Made by a program: the position numbers and the translations under genes
NCBI GenBank assembly: GCA_018432645.1
Contig: JAHDSP010000336.1
Span: 1-11,173, forward strand
Direction: 5' to 3'
Source: Bacteroidales bacterium
GTDB lineage: Bacteria > Bacteroidota > Bacteroidia > Bacteroidales > DTU049
Length of the DNA stretch: 11,173 bases
In this document: positions 6,382 to 11,173 of the stretch, in pieces
Numbering within the stretch: the stretch's first letter is position 1
Layout: each line of letters starts with the position of its first letter
Notes under the pieces: generated by a model
Seen by the model: only the letters and a program-made list of their open reading frames with translations
What the model was told of the DNA's origin: nothing
The model's database searches: none

Positions 6382-8135
6382 CCATTCATAGTGAGGAGAA
6401 ATTCTTCATTGTTTTGAGTATATCGCATTCTCTCTTGAATAAAAAGTATAGCTTCTTGTGTGGTCATATCGGCTAAATGATTTCTTAAAATCCATACTCG
6501 CTGCAGAATATCTTTGGGGACTAAAAGATCATCTCGTCTAGTACTAGATGCCACAATGTCAATAGCTGGGAAAATACGTTTATTAGATAATTTACGATCT
6601 AGCTGTAGCTCCATATTGCCAGTACCTTTGAACTCTTCGAAAATAACTTCATCCATTTTGGAGCCGGTATCTACTAGAGCAGTAGCAATTATAGTTAACG
6701 ATCCACCATTTTCTATTTGACGAGCAGCACCAAAGAAGCGTTTAGGTTTTTGTAAAGCATTAGATTCTACACCACCTGATAATATTTTGCCGCTAGGAGG
6801 TGCCATTGTATTGTGAGCACGAGCTAGACGAGTAATAGAATCTAATAAAATAACTACATCATGGCCACATTCTACCATACGTTTAGCTTTTTCTAAAACT
6901 AATTGAGATATTCTTACTTGTTTTTCAGCAGGTTCATCAAAAGTAGAAGCTATCACCTCCGCCCTAACACTTCTTATCATATCAGTTACTTCTTCTGGTC
7001 TTTCATCTATAAGTAAAATTATTAAGTACGCTTCTGGATGATTATAAGCAATAGCATTTGCTATTTCTTTTAAGATCATCGTTTTACCAGTTTTAGGTTG
7101 CGATACTATCAAGCCACGTTGTCCTTTGCCTATAGGGCAAAATAAATCTATTATACGACTCGTTAAAGTTTCTTGGGGATGGCCTGTAAGATTGAATTTT
7201 TTATATGGAAATAATGGAGTCATATAATCAAAAGGGACTCTATCTTTGACAATTTGTGGGTCTAATCCATTAACTTTCAATACTTTAACAAGTGGAAAAT
7301 ATTTTTCCTTTTCTCTTGGAGGCCTTATAGTACCTTCAATAGTATCACCTATTTTTAATCCCAATGTTCTTATCAATGTATTACTAACATACACATCATC
7401 TGGTGAATTGTAATAATTAAAATCTGAACTTCTTAAAAAACCAAAACCTTCAGCTAAAATATCTAATACACCTTGTACCTCTATAATGCCTTCATTTTCC
7501 CAAGAATAAATTTTAGGAGATTTTGAACTTTTCTCTTCAATTAATTCTTCATCTTTTGGAAGAATTTTAGTATCTATTTTTTTATCTTCTTTCGCATGCT
7601 CTACTGGCACCACTTGTTGTTCTGTATCTATAATTTCCTCATCATCTATCGTTGATATTTCTAAAGTTTCAGTATCAATTATTTTAGGTTGTTCTTCATT
7701 ATGAATTTTATTTTCTTTTTTAGCTTTTTCATTTAAGGCATTTGGTTGCTGAACTTTTGTTTCATCCTTAGAAACATTCGAATTATTAGTACTTTCATTG
7801 TTGTTTTTTATCACTTTTTTAGAATTATTTTCAGTTTTATTAGATGAGGCTACCATTACTTTTTTATTAGTAGCAATCCTTTTTCTCGGTGATTTATTTT
7901 GTGTGTCTACAATATTTTCTGATTTTTGAGGAATAGTAGTATCTGTAATATTTTTAGTCATCTCAGAATTATTTTCAGTATTGTCTATGAGTTTTGGTAT
8001 ATCATCTTCATTATACAAAGGATGCTTTAAAATTTGAGTAATAAGTTGATCTTTTTTATACTTTCTAGGATTACTTATTTTTAAATATTTAGCAATAATA
8101 AGTAATTGATTGAATTTTAAATCATTTAGATTCAT
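6378..8135 (-). CDS. rho: Transcription termination factor Rho, with long disordered insertion
   Basis: Rho is a hexameric RNA-dependent ATPase that pulls RNA out of the transcription complex. The 585 residues are about 165 more than E. coli Rho. Order: Rho N-terminal helical domain (1-40); a low-complexity linker rich in Lys, Glu, Asn, Ser and Thr (about 50-208); the cold-shock-like RNA-binding domain (213-292, with [12 protein letters not shown]); and the ATPase core with Walker A SQPKTGKT (345-352), IDERPEEV (376-383), Walker B VVILLDS (427-433), the loop [19 protein letters not shown] (454-472) and [12 protein letters not shown] (505-516). All key residues are present, so it should be active. 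The insertion between the N-terminal and RNA-binding domains is typical of Bacteroidota Rho. The gene converges on its neighbour, and its promoter lies about 140 nt upstream, leaving a leader where Rho could act on its own message. Confidence 0.97.
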   Translation of the reverse strand: MNLNDLKFNQLLIIAKYLKISNPRKYKKDQLITQILKHPLYNEDDIPKLIDNTENNSEMTKNITDTTIPQKSENIVDTQNKSPRKRIATNKKVMVASSNKTENNSKKVIKNNNESTNNSNVSKDETKVQQPNALNEKAKKENKIHNEEQPKIIDTETLEISTIDDEEIIDTEQQVVPVEHAKEDKKIDTKILPKDEELIEEKSSKSPKIYSWENEGIIEVQGVLDILAEGFGFLRSSDFNYYNSPDDVYVSNTLIRTLGLKIGDTIEGTIRPPREKEKYFPLVKVLKVNGLDPQIVKDRVPFDYMTPLFPYKKFNLTGHPQETLTSRIIDLFCPIGKGQRGLIVSQPKTGKTMILKEIANAIAYNHPEAYLIILLIDERPEEVTDMIRSVRAEVIASTFDEPAEKQVRISQLVLEKAKRMVECGHDVVILLDSITRLARAHNTMAPPSGKILSGGVESNALQKPKRFFGAARQIENGGSLTIIATALVDTGSKMDEVIFEEFKGTGNMELQLDRKLSNKRIFPAIDIVASSTRRDDLLVPKDILQRVWILRNHLADMTTQEAILFIQERMRYTQNNEEFLLTMNG

Positions 8136-8237
8136 ATGTTTTGTGATTAATTAACAAATTCAAAAAAATATTTATAAAAATACACTATATGCAGTAGTTA
8201 TTAAAATTTATTATAGAGATTAATATTTTTGGGATTA

Positions 8238-8258
8238 ACTTATTTATAAAAAATAAGT
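8238..8258 (-). other. Small hairpin in the rho leader
   Basis: ACTTATTT (8238-8245) and AAATAAGT (8251-8258) form a perfect 8-bp stem with a 5-nt loop. It lies about 12-30 nt downstream of the predicted rho transcript start. The stem is nearly all A/U and so weak. The rest of the leader (8136-8237) shows no clear structure or short reading frame. Confidence 0.25.
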
Positions 8259-8276
8259 ATTTAAAAATTTCTTTTG

Positions 8277-8307
8277 CAAAATTAAATATAATATTTAAAA
8301 TAGCAAA
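8277..8307 (-). promoter_or_regulatory. Consensus Bacteroidota promoter for rho
   Basis: On the minus strand TTTG (8307..8304) is followed by exactly 19 nt and then TAATTTTG (8284..8277), a full match to the Bacteroidota -33 TTTG / -7 TAnnTTTG pattern. Transcription would start near 8270, giving a rho leader of about 135 nt. This is the best promoter match in the window. Confidence 0.6.
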
Positions 8308-8343
8308 ATTTAATATTAATTCAAGCCAAAGAAAATATATAAG

Positions 8344-8351
8344 ATTAGTTT
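8344..8351. repeat. Left 8-bp target-site duplication (ATTAGTTT) of element copy 2
   Basis: ATTAGTTT directly abuts the left end of the 8352-8681 element and recurs without mismatch at 8682-8689 against its right end. With this boundary the two terminal repeats align without gaps, which supports a true duplication made on insertion. Confidence 0.6.
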
Positions 8352-8681
8352 GATTCTATATCGTTTTGAGTGGGTAAAGATTAGTTTTTTCCAATAATTA
8401 GCTTATAAAAACTTTAATCTATTACTCATCACTCAACGCTCATTATTCCTAAACTTCTAAATTCCTCAAAATTAATTTATAGTTTATGGTCATTTGTGTG
8501 CATTTGTGGACAATAAATAAAACCCCGCAATGTATATAATTTTATCCACAGATTTACACAAATTAATACTGTTGATTTAGATATATTTGTGCTCATTTGT
8601 GTTTATTTGTGGATTAATAACAACAATTGGACAGTTAAATATTAATCTAAATAATTTACCCACAATAAACGTTATAAAACA
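8352..8681. mobile_element. MITE-like palindromic non-coding element, copy 2
   Basis: This is a 330-bp non-coding stretch between rho and the S41 protease. Its 27-nt ends, starting GATTCTATATCG (8352) and, read inward on the other strand from 8681, TGTTTTATAACG, pair at 20 of 27 positions and share a perfect GTGGGTAAA. The left end matches that of copy 1 (5036-5430) at 21 of 27. A perfect 8-bp duplication flanks it. Inside are TTACTCATCACTCA (8419-8432), related to a TGATGAG stretch in copy 1, and three copies of a TTTGTG repeat that can form alternative hairpins. No transposase is encoded, so it is non-autonomous. The 8-bp duplication and termini with a G(G/A)-T-TCT start and a GTGGGTA core recall ISL3-family insertion sequences, but that link is inference. 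Confidence 0.68.
8492..8614. repeat. Three TTTGTG-type repeat copies able to form rival hairpins
   Basis: ATTTGTGTGCATTTGTGGA (8492-8510) and ATTTGTGTTTATTTGTGGAT (8595-8614) are direct copies. ATCCACAGATTTACACAAAT (8544-8563) lies between them in inverted orientation. The middle copy pairs with the left one at 16 of 19 positions and with the right one at 17 of 20, so only one of the two stems can form at a time. A related unit, CCACAAATGTACACAAAT, is in copy 1 at 5151-5168. Confidence 0.65.
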
Positions 8682-8689
8682 ATTAGTTT
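8682..8689. repeat. Right 8-bp target-site duplication (ATTAGTTT) of element copy 2
   Basis: Exact repeat of 8344-8351, adjoining the right terminus of the element. It ends 19 bp before the -7 box of the S41 protease gene, so it occupies the place where the -33 element of that promoter would be. Confidence 0.6.
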
Positions 8690-8708
8690 TTTATTTACAG
8701 ATATTAAT

Positions 8709-8716
8709 TAATTTTG
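8709..8716 (+). promoter_or_regulatory. Putative -7 box (TAATTTTG) of the S41 protease gene
   Basis: TAATTTTG matches TAnnTTTG and ends 8 nt before the ATG at 8725, so the message would be almost leaderless. The -33 region falls in the target-site duplication of the neighbouring element and has a TTTT run but no TTG. Confidence 0.42.
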
Positions 8717-8724
8717 TAAAAAAG

Positions 8725-10296
8725 ATGAAACGCTCAAATCTTTTTATTTGGATAGGAATTAGCCTTACTATAGGTATAATTTTAGGTTGGATACTAAATA
8801 ATAGACAACCAAGATTTAATTTGTCCACTAACGAAGGGAAAATTTATGAAATTATTAAATATCTAGAAAAGAATTATGTAGATTCTGTGAGTTATAAACA
8901 ATTAGAAGATTTATCTATAGAGAAATTGCTCTCATCATTAGACCCACACTCCACCTATTTAACTAAAGAAGAAATAATAGCTAGTACAGATCCAGTATTG
9001 GGAGAATTTGAAGGCATAGGTATACAATTTAGAATGGTGAAAGATACTGTTAGAATAATATATGTAATACCATATGGCCCAGCATTTCTAAAAGGCTTAA
9101 AAGCAGGAGATAAAATTATAGAAGTAAATGGCAATCCTATTGCTGGTCAAAAGATTAAAGATATAGAAATCGTAAAAATGCTAAAAGGACCTAAAGGAAC
9201 TAAAGTAAAGCTAGGAATAAAACGTGAAGGATATGATGAGATACTACATTACGAGCTAACAAGAGATGTGATACCATTATATACAGTAGATGATTCATTT
9301 TTAATAAATCCTCAAACTGGTTATATACGAATAAATAGTTTTTCATCAAATACAGCAGAAGAATTTAAATCAGAATTAAAAGATCTTAAAAACCGATATC
9401 AAATAAAAAATTTAATTATCGATCTACGAGATAATGGAGGAGGGGTTTTAGAAAGTGCAGTAGAAATAGCAAATATTTTTTTACCTAAAGGAGCATTAAT
9501 AGTTTACATTGAGGGACAACATAGACCAAGAAAAGATTTTTATGCATGGGGAGATACGTTGGGAAAAGATCTAAATGTTGCTGTATTAGTAAATCAATTC
9601 ACAGCATCTGCATCTGAAATAATAGCTGGCGCCTTACAAGATAATGATAGAGCAACTATAATAGGTAGGAGAACTTTTGGCAAAGGACTAGTGCAAGAAC
9701 AAATAATGTTAAAAGATTCTACTGCACTGAGAATAACGGTTGCTAGATATTACACACCATCAGGTAGATGTATTCAACGTCCATACAATGAAGGTTATGA
9801 AAAATATTTTTTAGACTACTATGAATCTATTATAGACACTACTAGCTTACATTCATTAATAAAAAATATAGATACAGTAAAATATTATACAGTAAACGGT
9901 AGAGTAGTTTACGGCAACGGAGGAATAATGCCAGATACAATTGTAATAAAAGATTATGATATACCAATACTATCATATTCAAAAATATTAAATTCACAAA
10001 CATTTTTTGATAAATTAGCTGATTTTGTTCAAAATAATAGGCAAGAATTATTAAAACTCTATCCAAATGAAGATGATTTTGCTAAACAATATAAAATTAC
10101 AGATGAACAAATGAAGACATTACTAGGTGATAGTTATTATTACATAGGGAAACAATACAAGAGTACTTTTGCCAAAATAATAACAAGTTATATTGCTAGA
10201 GAAATATATTCACCATCGGCATATATAAAGGTTAGCTATCCAATAGATAAATGCATACAGACTGCGTTAGGAATATTAAAGACAGAGGGTAAGTAA
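8725..10296 (+). CDS. S41-family C-terminal processing protease (CtpA/Prc type)
   Basis: This 523-residue periplasmic serine protease is anchored by one N-terminal membrane segment (about 7-24). It has an N-terminal helical part ending SLDPHSTYLT, a PDZ domain (about 95-180, with GPAFLKGLKAGDKIIEVNG), then the S41 core: LIIDLRDNGGG (230-240), catalytic Ser295 in TASASEI and Lys320 with Gln324 in TFGKGLVQEQ. The final 120 residues are a C-terminal extension common in Bacteroidota members. Family members trim or degrade periplasmic and secreted proteins from the C-terminus; the substrate here is unknown. The ATG at 8725 is chosen because MKRSNLFIWIGI begins the anchor and follows a TAATTTTG box. 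The 46 codons upstream in the same frame are mostly element-derived sequence and are unlikely to be translated. The gene appears to stand alone. Confidence 0.94.
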   Translation: MKRSNLFIWIGISLTIGIILGWILNNRQPRFNLSTNEGKIYEIIKYLEKNYVDSVSYKQLEDLSIEKLLSSLDPHSTYLTKEEIIASTDPVLGEFEGIGIQFRMVKDTVRIIYVIPYGPAFLKGLKAGDKIIEVNGNPIAGQKIKDIEIVKMLKGPKGTKVKLGIKREGYDEILHYELTRDVIPLYTVDDSFLINPQTGYIRINSFSSNTAEEFKSELKDLKNRYQIKNLIIDLRDNGGGVLESAVEIANIFLPKGALIVYIEGQHRPRKDFYAWGDTLGKDLNVAVLVNQFTASASEIIAGALQDNDRATIIGRRTFGKGLVQEQIMLKDSTALRITVARYYTPSGRCIQRPYNEGYEKYFLDYYESIIDTTSLHSLIKNIDTVKYYTVNGRVVYGNGGIMPDTIVIKDYDIPILSYSKILNSQTFFDKLADFVQNNRQELLKLYPNEDDFAKQYKITDEQMKTLLGDSYYYIGKQYKSTFAKIITSYIAREIYSPSAYIKVSYPIDKCIQTALGILKTEGK

Positions 10297-10392
10297 AAAG
10301 GAGAAAAAGAAGTGGTATAATGGCAATAGTTATTGAATATTAAAAATGTTTAAAACAGTTAATGATATTAATATTATATAAAAATTATTATG

Positions 10393-10400
10393 TATATTTG
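10393..10400 (+). promoter_or_regulatory. Putative -7 box (TATATTTG) of the transposase gene
   Basis: TATATTTG fits TAnnTTTG and ends 17 nt before the ATG at 10418. No TTG is seen at the -33 distance. The 121-bp spacer 10297-10417 otherwise holds a CAATAGTTATTG dyad at 10324-10335 and A/T-rich sequence that should include the left end of the insertion sequence. Confidence 0.35.
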
Positions 10401-10417
10401 CCAAAAAATCAGTATTT

Positions 10418-11173
10418 ATGAAGACTTTAGTCGATAACATTGATAAGCATCTGTCCATGAGTAAGGAAGATTCCCAAGCCTTCTACGATAATCTCTACGA
10501 TTTCCTGTTAGAGAACGAAGCAGACGCAGTAGATTACCAAGGTCTAAAAATTCAAAGTACTCCTCCACTATGTCCAAATTGTCGTAGCAACGATATTGTA
10601 AAAAATGGCAAACAAAAAGGTATGCAAAATTATCTTTGCAAACATTGTGGCAGACAATTTAGAATTACCACTGGAACTTTTGTGTATCGATTACAGAAAC
10701 CACAACTTATGCTCGAGTACATTCGTTGTATGGTTGCAGGTAAAAGTCTTAGAGCTTGTGCTAGAGAGATTGGCATTAGTCTGCCAACAAGCTTCACCTG
10801 GCGACACAAAATTCTCGCTGCTTTGAAGAATTTTGACAAAAATGTCAATTTCTTTGGCATAGTAGAAACAGACGAATTGCTGATGGATTATTCTGAAAAG
10901 GGAAGAAAATATTCTAGTGCCAAAGAGATGAAACAAGCAATGAGAAAAAAGCCAAAGAAGGTTGCTGTAATAGTTGCTACAGATAGATGTGGAAATATAT
11001 TATTCAGAAACACTGAGAACAAAAGAGCAAAGCGAGAAGACATCGAGAAGTTTCTAAAAGGTAGAATAACAGAAGATGAAGTTTTATGTACCGGTACCAA
11101 ATACGCATTTAGACATATAAGAAAGAGCAAAGTGAAACACAAAGAGATTGTAGGAGCCAAAAAGAAAAAACGA
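10418..11173 (+). CDS. IS1595-like transposase, 3' end outside the window, probably inactive
   Basis: The frame from ATG 10418 stays open to the right edge (252 codons). Residues 52-77 form a zinc ribbon: Cys52-x2-Cys55 in LCPNCRSNDI and Cys74-x2-Cys77 in LCKHCGRQF. A helix-turn-helix-like stretch follows (KSLRACAREIGISLPTS, 109-125), then the start of a DDE nuclease domain with D152 in VETDELLMDYSEKG and VAVIVATDRCGN (182-193). This order is that of IS1595/ISXO2-type transposases. The second catalytic Asp is expected in a CTD-type motif at about residue 226, but the sequence reads VLCTGTKYAF with Gly226, so the enzyme is likely dead unless alignment differs. The gene is clearly richer in G+C than its neighbours and uses codons such as CTG, GTC and GCC, which suggests acquisition from outside. 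The inverted repeats were not identified. Confidence 0.85.
   Translation, partial: MKTLVDNIDKHLSMSKEDSQAFYDNLYDFLLENEADAVDYQGLKIQSTPPLCPNCRSNDIVKNGKQKGMQNYLCKHCGRQFRITTGTFVYRLQKPQLMLEYIRCMVAGKSLRACAREIGISLPTSFTWRHKILAALKNFDKNVNFFGIVETDELLMDYSEKGRKYSSAKEMKQAMRKKPKKVAVIVATDRCGNILFRNTENKRAKREDIEKFLKGRITEDEVLCTGTKYAFRHIRKSKVKHKEIVGAKKKKR

Noticed and set aside
6514..6720. Plus-strand open frame of 68 codons inside rho
   Set aside because: Antisense shadow of the conserved Rho ATPase core.
8492..8614. CRISPR array
   Set aside because: Only three repeat copies, the middle one inverted, with no regular spacers and no cas genes nearby.
8587..8724. N-terminal extension of the S41 protease by 46 codons
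   Set aside because: It has no ATG start, mostly translates the repeat-bearing end of the mobile-like element, and would bury the membrane anchor behind a second hydrophobic stretch. The -7 box lies downstream of it.
8352..8724. Replication origin, suggested by DnaA-like boxes in an AT-rich spacer
   Set aside because: The boxes are parts of a repeat also found elsewhere in the window, and no dnaA, dnaN, gidA or similar origin-linked gene is present.
9842..10066. Minus-strand open frame of 74 codons inside the S41 protease gene
   Set aside because: Antisense to the protease C-terminal region and has no initiation context.
10297..10417. Left inverted repeat of the IS1595-like element
   Set aside because: Candidate starts such as GGTATAATGG near 10315 could not be confirmed because the right end is outside the window.
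10605..11160. Several short frames on both strands inside the transposase gene
   Set aside because: They overlap the zinc-ribbon and DDE regions of a long continuous frame with family motifs.

Overview
The window is AT-rich throughout and looks like the chromosome of an uncultured Bacteroidota. Four things support this. Starts have A/T-rich leaders without Shine-Dalgarno sequences. TAnnTTTG (-7) promoter boxes of the Bacteroidota sigma factor lie just upstream of most transcription units. Rho carries a long disordered insertion typical of the phylum. The gene families (PIN-PhoH, LptB, a DUF6427-like membrane protein next to purD) also fit. No rRNA, tRNA or CRISPR array was seen.

Layout. On the minus strand, reading leftwards from about 2790, lptB, purD and a truncated polytopic membrane protein (open at the left edge) form a tight unit. 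A 290-bp divergent spacer with a tandem repeat and an 18-nt inverted repeat separates it from a plus-strand pair, phoH (PIN + PhoH ATPase) and lipB, joined by a 4-bp ATGA overlap. Next come a 395-bp palindromic non-coding element, an unrecognised exported beta-rich protein on the plus strand, and a convergent rho on the minus strand. Upstream of rho are a textbook TTTG-N19-TAATTTTG promoter and a leader of about 135 nt. A second palindromic element (330 bp, perfect 8-bp target duplication) follows, then an S41 C-terminal processing protease. The window ends inside an IS1595-like transposase gene with visibly higher G+C.

Function. Most genes are housekeeping: purine synthesis (PurD), LPS export ATPase (LptB), lipoylation (LipB), RNA metabolism (PIN-PhoH), transcription termination (Rho) and periplasmic proteolysis (S41). 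Apart from the two operons they are not an obvious pathway.

The most notable content is non-coding. The two elements share 27-nt terminal inverted repeats beginning G(G/A)TTCTATA and are built from common internal modules. They look like members of one MITE family, possibly derived from an ISL3-type insertion sequence, and each sits directly upstream of a gene promoter. The transposase at the right edge appears to have lost a catalytic Asp (Gly in its place). I did not find convincing evidence of a new defence or metabolic system.
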